This document shows positions 8,098 through 16,182 of a DNA stretch of 64,000 bases, one piece after another. Numbering within the stretch: the stretch's first letter is position 1; the number at the start of each line of letters is the position of its first letter. The stretch spans positions 1 through 64,000 of the forward strand of contig CAVVYV010000001.1 of the NCBI GenBank assembly GCA_963752585.1, written 5' to 3'. The translations under genes and the position numbers were made by a program. This DNA is from CAVVYV01 sp963752585 (GTDB lineage: Bacteria; Actinomycetota; Thermoleophilia; Solirubrobacterales; 70-9). The notes below the pieces were generated by a model. It ran no database searches and was not told the DNA's origin. It saw nothing but the letters and a program-made list of their open reading frames with translations.

Positions 8098-9260
8098 CGG
8101 AATCCGGGTGATCGCCTCTGTGGGCCGGAGGATTCCTGAGTGGGGCGGGCGGGAGTAGGCTGGAGGGCGGTGGTTCGGGAGCGGCACCATGGCGCGGATC
8201 GTCGGGCATCTCTCCATCGCTGAACTGGAGGCGCGGTACCGGGGCGCGCAGGACGCGACCGAGGCGCGGCACTTCCAGGCGATCTGGCTGCTGGCGCAGG
8301 GGCGCACCGTGCTGGAGGTGGCGGAGGTGCTGGCCTTCGTGCCGCGCTGGGTGACGCGGCTGGCGGCGCGCTCCAACGCCTCCGGCCCCGCGGCGCTGGG
8401 CGACCGGCGGCGGCGCAACGGCAAGGCCGCCAGCCTGCTGACCGGGGACGTGCTGTCCGCTTTGGCCGCGCGGCTGAAGGAGCCGCCCGAAGATGGCGGG
8501 CTGTGGAGCGGCCCCAAGGTGGCCGCCTGGATGGCGCGGCATCTCGGTCTGGCGGAGGTGCATCCGCAGCGCGGCTGGGAGGCGCTGAAGCGGCTCGAGT
8601 GGTCGGTCCAGGCCCCGCGGCCGCGGCATCCCCGCTCGGCGGGCCCCGAGCAGCGGGAGGCGCTGAAAAAAAGTTGGACGAGGCGGTCGCGCAGGCCGCG
8701 GCCGAACACCCCGACCGCCCGGTCGAGGTCTGGGCCGAGGACGAGCACCGCCTCGGCCTGAAGCCGGTCCGGCGCCGGGTCTGGGCGCCCGTCGGCGAGC
8801 GGCCGATCGCGCTCGGCCACCACCGCTACCAGTGGCTGCACGTGGTCGCCTTCGTCCAGCCGACCAGCGGCGAGACGGTCTGGTATCTCTGCAGCGGCCT
8901 TTCCAAGCCCTTCTTCGAGGCGCTGCTCGCCGGCTTCGCGCGGAAGACCGGCGCCGGGCGCGAGCGCCACATCGTCCTCGTGCTCGACAACGCCGGCTGG
9001 CACGGACCCGAGGGCCTGGCCGTCCCCGAGGGGATCAGCCTCGTCTTCCTGCCGCCCTACAGCCCGGAACCGCAGCCGGCCGAGCATCTCTGGCCCTTGG
9101 TCGACGAGCCTGTCGCCAACCGGCACTTCGCCACCCTCGCCGACCTCGAGGCCGTCATCGCCGAGCGCTGCCGCCGCCTCGATGCGGAGACCATCAAGCC
9201 GCACACCGACTTCCACTGGTGGCCCAAGCCGATCAGGCCGAACTGATCACCCGGAGATGG
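8098..9260 (+). mobile_element. IS630-type insertion sequence, copy 1
   Basis: A 1163-base element whose ends share CCGGGTGATC (left 8104-8113, right, inverted, 9245-9254) inside imperfect terminal inverted repeats (11 of 16 outermost bases match). TA dinucleotides flank it at 8096-8097 and 9261-9262, the target expected for IS630. It carries one transposase in two overlapping frames. Confidence 0.75.
8189..9246 (+). CDS. IS630 transposase, two frames joined by a -1 frameshift at A7
   Basis: Frame one (8189 onward) encodes the N-terminal helix-turn-helix part (FQAIWLLAQGRTVLEVAEVL). Frame two ends at 9246 and carries the DDE catalytic core: VEVWAEDEHRLGL (first Asp), VLVLDNAGWHG (second Asp) and PPYSPEPQPAEHLW (Glu). 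The frames differ by -1 and meet at seven adenines, 8666-8672, followed by G, a known slippery type in IS elements. Frameshifting there joins EALKK to a KLDEAVAQAA continuation and gives about 350 residues. The family norm NPxEHLW reads QPAEHLW here. A sequencing error in the homopolymer would produce the same picture. Confidence 0.85.
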
Positions 9261-9267
9261 TATTATA

Positions 9268-10246
9268 CCAACCGCCCTGACCGTTGACTCGGAGTGATCC
9301 CGCCGGTTCGGCGGGCGTGAATTTGCTTCCTCCGAAGCTGGATTCGGGGAGGCGGGGATGGCGGTGGAGGTGACGGGGGGCTACCTGTCGGCGACGGAGG
9401 CCGCGCTCCGGGCCCGGCACCGCGGCTCTCGGCCGAGCAGGAAGCGGCGGTGGACCGCTGGGTTGAGGACGGGCCGGAGCTGGCGCGCGACGGCGTCGTG
9501 CGCTGGCGCTGCCGCGACTTGCGGGAGCGGATCGCGCGCAAGTTCGGGGTGAGCCTGCACGAGCGCACGGTCGGCAAGCTGCTGGCCAAGCTCCGCTTCC
9601 GCCGCCTCTCCGTGCGCCCGCATCACCTCGAGAGCGACCCGGCCGCGCAAGCGGCTTTTAGGGGGGCTTCGCCGACCTGGTGAGGGCGGCTGCGGCCAAA
9701 GTGGCGCACGGCACCCCCATCGAGGTCTGGTTCATGGACGAGGCCCGCGTCGGCCAGCAAGGCACGCTGACCCGCGTCTGGGCCAAGCGGGGCACACGTC
9801 CCCGCGCCGTGCGCGACCGCCGCTACACCTGGGCCTACCTGTTCGGCGCGGTCTGTCCCGAGCGCGGCGTGGGCGCGGCCGTGGTGATGCCGACCGTCAA
9901 CGTCGAAGCCATGAGCACCCACCTGGCCGAGATCAGCCGCGCGGTGACCGAGGGGGCGCACGCCGTGCTCGTGCTCGACGGCGCCGGCTGGCACACCTCG
10001 ACCAGGCTGTGCATCCCCGACAACATCAGCCTGCTGCCGCTGCCCCGCTACGCGCCGGAACTCAATCCCGTCGAGAACCTGTGGGAGTTCCTGCGCGCCA
10101 ATTTCCTGAGCCACCGCGTGTGGGACAGCTACGACGCCGTCGTGGGCGCCTGCTGCCATGCTTGGACCACCCTCATGGGCATGCCAGAGCGGGTCACCTC
10201 GATCACCACCCGCGCCTGGGCACGCGTCAACGGCTAAGGCGCTTGG
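9268..10246 (+). mobile_element. IS630-type insertion sequence, copy 2, internally deleted
   Basis: A 979-base element. Its ends are imperfect inverted repeats (left CCAACCGCCCTGACC, right inverted CCAAGCGCCTTAGCC, 11 of 15 identical), with TA at 9266-9267 and 10247-10248. It lies only 7 bases from copy 1 and belongs to a different IS630 subgroup. It lacks roughly the first 100 codons of a normal transposase, so it has probably lost autonomous activity. Confidence 0.7.
9399..10237 (+). pseudogene. IS630 transposase, 5'-truncated and frame-shifted
   Basis: Family sequence begins abruptly at GRAPGPAPRLSAEQEAAV (frame from about 9399), a point that is usually near residue 100, and nothing upstream resembles the missing N-terminal domain. 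It continues through RERIARKFGVSLHERTVGK to AAF at 9658. It then shifts by -1 within TTTTAGGGGGG and resumes as GGFADLVRAAAAKVAHGTP with the DDE core intact (EVWFMDEARVG, VLVLDGAGWHT, YAPELNPVENLWEF) to 10237. The G6 run could allow slippage, but the missing 5' part makes this a relic. Confidence 0.75.
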
Positions 10247-10281
10247 TATTACAGAGATTGGCCATCTGCACGCACCAAGCC

Positions 10282-10467
10282 CTATCGTTGTCCTTCGAGC
10301 GCGTCGATGACGCGCTGAGCACCCGCAAGAAATTGCTCGCCCTCTTGCGTCAGCCTGAAGGCCCGTGACGTGCGGGGGAACAACCTCGCTCTGGATACCG
10401 GCGAGCGGAGGGACTGACGGCCTTCCTTGTCTACTCCACATTCGGCGCCGGCTGCGCCGTTAACTCA
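10282..10467 (-). pseudogene. LysR-family regulator remnant between IS630 and IS5
   Basis: On the minus strand 10389-10282 reads ARLFPRTSRAFRLTQEGEQF then LAGAQRVIDALEGQR, the conserved stretch after the LysR helix-turn-helix, ending in a stop. Upstream, up to the IS5 end, AVSPSARR resembles the recognition helix VSPSALSRR with internal bases missing. Frame breaks and insertion sequences on both sides show a dead fragment. It is the original gene context into which the insertion sequences jumped. Confidence 0.5.
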
Positions 10468-11404
10468 GAGCCTGTTTGAGTGGGCTCAACCTGCGTCGGC
10501 TTGGATCGGCATGGGGTTGATCAGGGCCTCGACGCCGGACAGGACGGCGGCGAACGCGACACGCGCGGCGGAAACGTCCAAGCGGCCCGCGCGGTCCCGG
10601 AGCAGCCCGCCCCAGTGCACGAGCCAGCCGAAGCTGCGCTCCACCACCCAACGGCGTTCGAGCACGACGAAGCCCTTCTGGGCGGGATCGCGCTCGACCA
10701 CGCGGCGGCGCATGCCGTGGAGGTTGCACCACGCCTCGCAGCGCTCGGCGACGAAGGCGCCGTCCAGCACCGCCTCGCGCAGGCTCGGCCAGGCCTGCTT
10801 GCCCGGCGTCAGCGCGTCCAGGCAGTCCCGGTCCTGCACGTTCGCGGGCACGACGGCCACGGCCAGCCAGGTGCCGTCCGCGTCCACCAGGGCCACGCGC
10901 TTGCGCCCGAGCACCTTCTTGGCTGCGTCGTAGCCGCGGGAGCCGCGCACGGGGATGCACTCGACGGATTGGGTGTCGATGACGGCCAGGCGGGGCTCGG
11001 GCTTGCGGCCCGCAGCGCGGCGGCGCAGCCGCGCGACCTGGCGCAGCAGGGCCTCGAACAGGCCCAGCCCCAGCCAGCGCCGGAGCCAGCCGTAGGCCGT
11101 GCGCCAATGCACCAGGCCGGAGGGCAGCGCCCGCCAGGCCCCGCCCACCCGCAGGTGCCAGGCCAGCCCGCGCACCACCGCCGCATAGGGCGTCGCCCGC
11201 GCGCTGCGCGGCGGGTCCGCGCGCTCCAGCCACCGCGCCACCTGGCCGACGGCGTGCATCGACACAACCTCCTTCAGGCGCGCGTCGTGCCGCGCCCGAT
11301 GCGCCTTGGTCCACATCTTCCCTTCACCCCGCCCTGCCGGGCGGATCATGGTTTCACCAGGGATCAGATGGGGATCGGGCGCAGAGGCGCACTCAAACAG
11401 GCTC
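10468..11404 (-). mobile_element. IS5-family insertion sequence
   Basis: A 937-base element with perfect 15-base terminal inverted repeats GAGCCTGTTTGAGTG (10468-10482 and, inverted, 11390-11404). It contains one intact transposase on the minus strand. The adjoining trinucleotides are TCA on the left and TTA on the right. Both fit a TNA target, but they are not identical, so no proper target duplication is seen. The taxonomic style of the sequence changes immediately to the right of this element. Confidence 0.88.
10486..11316 (-). CDS. IS5-family transposase
   Basis: About 276 residues starting MWTKAHRARHDARLKEVVSM. The start at 11316 is preferred because MWT is a usual IS5 opening and GGGGTGA lies upstream; the frame stays open to 11349. 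The DDE core is visible: AVIDTQSVECIPV (first Asp), LVDADGTWLAV and AVLDGAFVAERC (second region), and RRWVVERSFGWLVHW (catalytic Glu). Length and order match the short IS5/IS1031-like branch. The frame is unbroken, so the enzyme may be active. Confidence 0.9.
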   Translation of the reverse strand: MWTKAHRARHDARLKEVVSMHAVGQVARWLERADPPRSARATPYAAVVRGLAWHLRVGGAWRALPSGLVHWRTAYGWLRRWLGLGLFEALLRQVARLRRRAAGRKPEPRLAVIDTQSVECIPVRGSRGYDAAKKVLGRKRVALVDADGTWLAVAVVPANVQDRDCLDALTPGKQAWPSLREAVLDGAFVAERCEAWCNLHGMRRRVVERDPAQKGFVVLERRWVVERSFGWLVHWGGLLRDRAGRLDVSAARVAFAAVLSGVEALINPMPIQADAG

Positions 11405-11648
11405 TTAGCAGGGGGTCGGCGGGCCGAAGCGGGGGGTCCCCATCTCCGCCTGCCCGATCAGACCGACGGTGCTTATTCGCGCGGATCCACACCCGCCGCC
11501 AAGCCGGGTCATCCGCCGGCGGCCGAAAGGCGAGCACGAGTTCGGTTTGGGTCGGGTGCGGCGGTCGTACGGCGTGCATCCGCCACCGCCGTTCAGGGTC
11601 GAACCCAGCTGGACCTTCGAACCCGGACTCTGAAAGGAGTTCAAACCG
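11405..11648. other. Non-coding stretch at the junction between the two genome types
   Basis: These 244 bases lie between the IS5 terminal repeat and the cupin gene. No open frame with family resemblance and no RNA gene is seen. The right end carries GAAAGGAG, the ribosome site of the cupin gene. The rest is GC-rich upstream sequence consistent with the actinobacterial side. Confidence 0.5.
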
Positions 11649-12062
11649 ATGCCGTCCGTGCCGAACCTCACCACCAACGTCCTGCTGCGCAGCGAGGAGA
11701 CCGGCGGCCACATGTCCGTGACTGAGATCGTGGTCCCGCCGCACAGCGCCGGCCCCCCGCTGCACACGCACGACTTCGACGAGGCCTTCTACATGCTGGA
11801 GGGCGAGCTGATCTTCCAGGTCGACGACGCGCTCGTCACCAAGGGCGCGGGCGAGCTCTCCTTCGCCGCGCGAAACGTAGCCCACACGTTGGCCAACCAC
11901 AGCGACGCGCCCGCGTGCTACGTGCTCGTCTGCACGCCCGCGGGCTTCGAGCGTCACTGGGCGCGCATCGCCGCCGACGCGGCCGGGGTCGAGCCGCCGC
12001 AGTGGGCCTGCAGCCGATCCCCGAGTCGCGGTCGTCGGCCCGCAGACGCGGCGCAGGCGTGA
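11649..12062 (+). CDS. Cupin-domain protein
   Basis: A 137-residue single-domain cupin. Motif 1 is PPHSAGPPLHTHDFDEAFYMLEGE (residues about 30-53), with the metal-binding histidines and glutamate; motif 2 is near ARNVAHTLANHSDAP. Such small cupins bind a metal and act as dioxygenases, isomerases or sensors; nothing here tells which. A strong GAAAGGAG precedes the ATG. The last 20 residues are Arg/Ser/Pro-rich and may reflect a frame error. It is the first gene on the actinobacterial side of the junction. Confidence 0.8.
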   Translation: MPSVPNLTTNVLLRSEETGGHMSVTEIVVPPHSAGPPLHTHDFDEAFYMLEGELIFQVDDALVTKGAGELSFAARNVAHTLANHSDAPACYVLVCTPAGFERHWARIAADAAGVEPPQWACSRSPSRGRRPADAAQA

Positions 12063-12199
12063 GGCCGCGGCTCGCGGGCTCTCGATACTGGAGGTGGTGG
12101 AAGCGGGTGAGCCCCCGACTTCTAGCGCTGCTTTCTCGCTTCCGCGTGGAAGCAGCAGCAATCGCGTGCGAGACCGACAAGCCCGGCTAAGGTCGCGTC

Positions 12200-12424
12200 A
12201 TGCAAGAGCCGAGGCCCCGCAATCCGCTCCGCAGCGAGGCGGACATGTTCCGGGTGCTGATGATGTTCGTGGTCGCCGGGGCCGCGGTGGTCGCGGTGGC
12301 GCTGCTGATCAGCTCGCTCGCAGGCTTCCTGCTCGGCGTGGTCTTGCTCGGGGTCGGGATCTGGCGTGCCTTGGGGCTGTTCCAGGACTGGCGCCGGTAC
12401 GGCTCGGACCCGGCCGAGCGCTAG
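12200..12424 (+). CDS. Small membrane protein, function unknown
   Basis: A 74-residue protein: a short polar N-terminus (MQEPRPRNPLRSEADMFRV), then two closely spaced hydrophobic helices at about residues 18-36 and 38-55 and a charged C-terminus. No family is recognised. Its stop abuts the stop of the convergent cytochrome c gene. Confidence 0.6.
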   Translation: MQEPRPRNPLRSEADMFRVLMMFVVAGAAVVAVALLISSLAGFLLGVVLLGVGIWRALGLFQDWRRYGSDPAER

Positions 12425-13177
12425 CTACGGGCCGCCGGCTCCGGCGCCTCCGCCAGCCGCCCCCGCCGCCACCACCACCGCCGCTCCGCCACCGCCGCCG
12501 ACCGCCTCGGTCAGGAACTGGACCAGCTGCTGGAGCTGGGGCGGGGTGAGGGTGGTGCCGTAGTTCGCGGGCATCACCCCGGCGGGGAAGCCGGGCGAGA
12601 GCTGGGCCTCGGGGTCGGTGATCGACGTCGAGATCTGGTCGGGGCTCTGGCCGGAGAGGACCTCGTCGAGGTTGGGGCCGATCGTGCCGGTGGTTCCCGC
12701 CGAGCTCAGGGTGTGACAGCCGCCGCAGTTGGTGGCGAAGAACTCGGTCGGGACGAACTCCGGCGGCTCGATCCCGGGTACCCCGGCGACGCTTGCGACG
12801 TAGGCGGCGACGTCGACGGCGTCGTCGCCCTCGACCAGGTTCGCCGGCATGTAGACGGCGGTCTGCTCCGGGGTCGCCGGCCGCGGGTTCGAGATCTGGG
12901 ACTCGACCACGCCCTCGATCGTGTCCTGGTCCATCCCGGCCTCCCGCGACGCCGCGAAGGCGTCATCCAGGTTCGGCCCGACCGTGGCGCTGGTGCCGGC
13001 GCCGGTCAGGCTGTGGCAGGTGCCGCACTTCTGGGTGAAGAGCTGCTCGCCGTTGTCGAGGTCGGCGTTCTCCTGGAGGTCGCAGCCGGTGAACCCGGCG
13101 AGGGCGGCGACGGCGACGGCCGCGCCGAGCAGCAACCTGGCCCGCCCGGCGGGTCGATGGTCCCTGAGGAGCCGCAT
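12425..13177 (-). CDS. Di-heme cytochrome c lipoprotein
   Basis: About 250 residues. From the ATG at 13177 the protein has a basic start, a hydrophobic stretch and a lipobox LAGFTGC, so it should be a lipid-anchored exported protein. Two cytochrome c domains follow, each with a heme site: CGTCH (after GEQLFTQK) and CGGCH (after PTEFFATN). Candidate axial methionines are in VYMPANLV and GVMPANYG. The C-terminal tail is Gly/Ala-rich. It could pass electrons to a terminal oxidase. It lies near the oxidase-like operon at 13762-18684 but is not part of it, because the CBS gene lies between them on the other strand. Confidence 0.88.
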   Translation of the reverse strand: MRLLRDHRPAGRARLLLGAAVAVAALAGFTGCDLQENADLDNGEQLFTQKCGTCHSLTGAGTSATVGPNLDDAFAASREAGMDQDTIEGVVESQISNPRPATPEQTAVYMPANLVEGDDAVDVAAYVASVAGVPGIEPPEFVPTEFFATNCGGCHTLSSAGTTGTIGPNLDEVLSGQSPDQISTSITDPEAQLSPGFPAGVMPANYGTTLTPPQLQQLVQFLTEAVGGGGGAAVVVAAGAAGGGAGAGGP

Positions 13178-13318
13178 GCGGAGCGGAATCCTATATGTCG
13201 TCCACGGCGTCACAGATGCTCCACCGGCGCTCTCGGCCGTGGGATAACCTTGCACCGAAGGGCACTTGATCGATTTCGGCGGCCCCTAACACCGCCGCCG
13301 GATCAGACGGAGGAGCTG

Positions 13319-13720
13319 GTGGAGGTTCGCGAGGGGATGTCGAGTGTGGTCCTGGCGCTTGGTCCGGGCCACACCCTGCGCCAGGCCGCCACCAAGATGA
13401 CGGAGAAGGGGACCGGCGCCGCCCTCGTCTTCGACGACGAGTCCCCGGGGCCGCGGATCATCACCGAGCGCGACATCCTCCATTCGGTCGGCAGCGGCGA
13501 CGACCTCGACAAGGAGAAGGTCGCCGATCACATGAGCGAGAGCGTGATCTCGGCGGCCCCCGATTGGAGCCTCGAGCAGGCGGCCGATGAGATGTGCAAG
13601 CGTGGGATCCGCCACCTGGTCGTGGTCGACCGCGGCGAGCTGGTCGGGGTGCTCTCGATGCGCGACATCGTCCGCTGCTGGACGGCGGCCGGCGCGACGT
13701 CGTCGATGACGCCGCCCTAG
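13319..13720 (+). CDS. CBS-domain pair protein
   Basis: A 133-residue protein made of two CBS motifs: SSVVLALGPGHTLRQAATKM with RIITERDILHSV, then VISAAPDWSLEQAADEMCKR with HLVVVDRGELVGVLSMRDIV. Such stand-alone pairs bind adenine nucleotides or NAD and act as energy sensors. GTG at 13319 is chosen, with GGAGGAG just before it; ATG at 13337 is an alternative. It is divergent from the cytochrome c gene with 141 bases between them. Confidence 0.82.
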   Translation: MEVREGMSSVVLALGPGHTLRQAATKMTEKGTGAALVFDDESPGPRIITERDILHSVGSGDDLDKEKVADHMSESVISAAPDWSLEQAADEMCKRGIRHLVVVDRGELVGVLSMRDIVRCWTAAGATSSMTPP

Positions 13721-13761
13721 TGCGAGGGTGCTCCGCAGGCGAAGCCGAGGAGCAACCCGTT

Positions 13762-14022
13762 TTATTCCGGCGGAGGCGAGACCGAGAGCGGGATCGGGGC
13801 GGTGTCGGGGCGCTGCTCGAGCGGCATCTTCGCGATCTCGCGCTTGTTCATCCGGAGCCAGGCGATCAAGCAGATGAAGGCGATCAGGCCGCCGGCGACC
13901 GAGTAGGGCCACCAGGCGTAGATCCCGACCACCACCGCCGCGAGCCCGATCGCGACCAGGGCCGGCAGCGCCGACGGCGCGGCGAGGTAGATCAGCTCGG
14001 TCGGCTTCCGCGGCTCGCTCAT
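13762..14022 (-). CDS. Small two-helix membrane protein, oxidase subunit IV-like
   Basis: An 86-residue protein with a polar start (MSEPRKPTELIYLAAPS), two hydrophobic helices at about 14-34 and 38-57, and a cytoplasmic tail. Size and position at the end of an oxidase operon resemble actinobacterial cytochrome c oxidase subunit IV, but sequence similarity is only general. Its ATG overlaps the stop of the 36-residue gene upstream as ATGA, showing coupling. It is the last gene of the minus-strand operon from 18684. Confidence 0.6.
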   Translation of the reverse strand: MSEPRKPTELIYLAAPSALPALVAIGLAAVVVGIYAWWPYSVAGGLIAFICLIAWLRMNKREIAKMPLEQRPDTAPIPLSVSPPPE

Positions 14023-14129
14023 CCCAAGTAGAGAATCGCGACGTAGAAGGCGAGCCCGAACGTGAACAGGGCGAGGCCGGCAGTGACCATTCCCGACTTG
14101 ATGTTCGCCCGGGCACGATTGCGGTCCAC
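14019..14129 (-). CDS. 36-residue single-helix membrane protein in the oxidase-like operon
   Basis: A very short frame from a GTG at 14129 reads VDRNRARANIKSGMVTAGLA followed by LFTFGLAFYVAILYLG and TGA. It has a basic cytoplasmic start and a single membrane helix. The stop overlaps the next start (ATGA), and the gene lies 9 bases after ctaB. That tight packing is the main reason to believe it is real. Size resembles small accessory subunits of terminal oxidases, but no named family is claimed. Confidence 0.65.
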   Translation of the reverse strand: MDRNRARANIKSGMVTAGLALFTFGLAFYVAILYLG

Positions 14130-14138
14130 GGCCGAACC

Positions 14139-15125
14139 CTATAGCGCCCGGTCGAGGGCCATCGCGACGAAGAGAAGCGCCAGGTAGGCGAGCGAGCTCA
14201 GGTAGAGGCGGCGGGCGGCGGCCCGCGAGGGGCGCGCGACCAGAGCGAGCGCGAGCGCGGTGAAGCCGGCCCCGAGCGCCAGTGCCGAGACCAGGTAAAG
14301 AGTCCCGAAGAGCCCGGTGAGGACCGGTCCGATCGTCACCGCGGTGAGCAGCACCGAGTAGGCGAGGATCTGGCGGCGGGTCGAGAGCTCGCCGCGGACT
14401 ACCGGCAGCATCGGCACCCCGGTGCGCGCGTAGTCGTCGGCGATCAGCAGCGACAGCGCCCAGAAGTGCGGCGGGGTCCAGAAGAAGACGATCGCGAACG
14501 GCCACAGCGCCTGGGCGGAGAGCTCGCCGGTCGCCGCCGCCCAGCCGACCAGCGGCGGGACCGCGCCGGCGGCGCCGCCGAGGACGATGTTCTGCGGCGT
14601 CCGCGGCTTCAGCCACAGCGTGTAGACGAAGACGTAGCCGAGGAGGCCGGTGGCCGCGAGCGCCGCGGTCAGCGGGTTCACCGCGATCGCCAGCTCGACC
14701 ACGGCGATCACGCCGAGGGCGATCCCGAAGGCGAGCCCCCGGGCCGGGGGGATCCTGCCGCTGGCGAGCGGCCGCTCGCTGGTCCGCTCCATCCGGGCGT
14801 CGCGCTCGCGCTCGATGTAGTGGTTGATCGCCCCGGCGCCGCCGGCGGCGAGGTAGCCGCCGAGCGCGGTCCAGAGGATTGTTGAGAGCGCCGGGCCGGA
14901 GGGGTCGGCGACGAACATCGTCGCGATCGCGGTCAGCAGCAGCAGCGAGATGATCCGCGGCTTGGTCAGGCTGACGTAGTCGTTGGCGGTCGCGATCGCG
15001 GTCCGCATCACCCGGTCGCGGTGGCCGGCCGCCGGGTCGCCGTTTCCGTTCGCGGCGGGCGGGTCGATCTCCCGGTGCCCGCGCCCGAGGCGGCCCCGCT
15101 TCAGGGTGCTGCTCTTCAGCTCCAT
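14139..15125 (-). CDS. ctaB: Protoheme IX farnesyltransferase (heme O synthase)
   Basis: A 328-residue polytopic prenyltransferase that attaches farnesyl to heme b, making heme O. After about 40 extra polar residues comes the family start NDYVSLTKPRIISLLLLTA, then the prenyl-diphosphate motif NHYIERERDARMERTSERPL, the second loop YTLWLKPRTPQN, and PPHFWALSLLIADDY. Multiple hydrophobic helices follow to the C-terminus. The ATG at 15125 overlaps the ctaA stop (TGATG). All recognisable catalytic residues are present, so the heme A pathway looks functional. Confidence 0.92.
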   Translation of the reverse strand: MELKSSTLKRGRLGRGHREIDPPAANGNGDPAAGHRDRVMRTAIATANDYVSLTKPRIISLLLLTAIATMFVADPSGPALSTILWTALGGYLAAGGAGAINHYIERERDARMERTSERPLASGRIPPARGLAFGIALGVIAVVELAIAVNPLTAALAATGLLGYVFVYTLWLKPRTPQNIVLGGAAGAVPPLVGWAAATGELSAQALWPFAIVFFWTPPHFWALSLLIADDYARTGVPMLPVVRGELSTRRQILAYSVLLTAVTIGPVLTGLFGTLYLVSALALGAGFTALALALVARPSRAAARRLYLSSLAYLALLFVAMALDRAL

Positions 15126-16177
15126 CAGGCCGCCGCCGTCGAGGCCTCGGCCCGCGGCGCCCGCGAGCCCTCGGTGGCGGTCGCCGGGGCCCAGGCGAGC
15201 CGGAAGGCGATCAGCAGCAGGCACCCCCAGAGCAGCGTCGCCATCGTCAGGTGGGCGACGACGAGGACCGCGTGTTCGCCGAGCCAGACGTTGAGCGCCC
15301 CGAGCAGGAGTTGGGCCAGGAGCAGGAGCGCGGCGAGGCCGAGCAGTCGCGAGCGCGAGCCGCGCCGGTAGGCGATCCCGAGCAGGAGGAGGATCGCCGC
15401 GGTCGCCGCGTAGACGAGGACCCGGTGGGTGAGGTGGATGTCGGTGAGCCGGCTCTCCCCGAAGGGGAGGATGCGGTTGTCGAGGCAGGTCGGGAAGGTC
15501 TCGCCGCAGGCGAGGTGGGCGCCGGCGATGTTCGGCCCGGCCTCGTTCACCCCCTCCTCCTCGGTGCCGGCCATGTAGCCGCCGGCGACGATCGCCGCCA
15601 GCAGCAGGATCGCGGCGACGGCGGCATACGGACGGAGGCCGCGGACCGGGGTGGGCGGAGGGGGCTTGCCCTCCGTGGCCACCAGATCCGTGCGAGCCCG
15701 AAAACTGAGCCAGAGGAGGAGGCCGATGAGGACCATCGCGAGGCCGAGGTGGGCCGCGACCAGCTCCTCGGCGAGGCTGTGCTCGACGGTGAGTCCGCCG
15801 AGACCCGCCTGGGCGAGGACCAGGATTCCCGCGGCGACGGAGCCCCGCCAGGCCCAGCGGCGCCCCTGGAGCCCCTTGTACGCCCGCCAGGCGAGCAGGG
15901 CGATCAGGGCGACGACAATCGCGGCGAGGACCCGATGGGAGAACTCGATGATCCGGTTGACGTCGCCGACCAGGGGGATCACCTCGCCGCCGCAGAGCGG
16001 CCAGCCCTCGGTGCCGCTGCCCCCGGGGCCGCAGCCGAGGCCGGACTCGCTCACCCGGACGACGCCGCCGACGATGATCAGGAAGAAGGTCGTGATCGCG
16101 GTCAGGTCCGCGAGGCGGCGAAACCGGCGAAGCTCGTCACCGCCCTCGCCGGCGCGAGTCCCACCAGGGCCATTCAT
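15125..16177 (-). CDS. ctaA: Heme A synthase (COX15/CtaA)
   Basis: A 350-residue membrane protein with two four-helix halves. It converts heme O to heme A. The conserved heme-ligand histidines are all present: EFSHRVLA and VAAHLGLAM in the first half, DIHLTHRVLVY and VVAHLTMATL in the second. GGVVRVSESGLGCG opens the protein, with the conserved cysteine-bearing WPLCGG loop. It lies 5 bases after the oxidase subunit I-like gene and overlaps ctaB. Its integrity contrasts with the ligand-less oxidase homologues in the same operon. Confidence 0.92.
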   Translation of the reverse strand: MNGPGGTRAGEGGDELRRFRRLADLTAITTFFLIIVGGVVRVSESGLGCGPGGSGTEGWPLCGGEVIPLVGDVNRIIEFSHRVLAAIVVALIALLAWRAYKGLQGRRWAWRGSVAAGILVLAQAGLGGLTVEHSLAEELVAAHLGLAMVLIGLLLWLSFRARTDLVATEGKPPPPTPVRGLRPYAAVAAILLLAAIVAGGYMAGTEEEGVNEAGPNIAGAHLACGETFPTCLDNRILPFGESRLTDIHLTHRVLVYAATAAILLLLGIAYRRGSRSRLLGLAALLLLAQLLLGALNVWLGEHAVLVVAHLTMATLLWGCLLLIAFRLAWAPATATEGSRAPRAEASTAAA

Positions 16178-16182
16178 GCGGC

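Noticed and set aside
1..11404. Proteobacterial block as a genomic island inside the actinobacterium
   Set aside because: There is no integrase, tRNA attachment site or matching IS flanks at the border, and the left end is open, so a chimera is the simpler reading; it remains untested.
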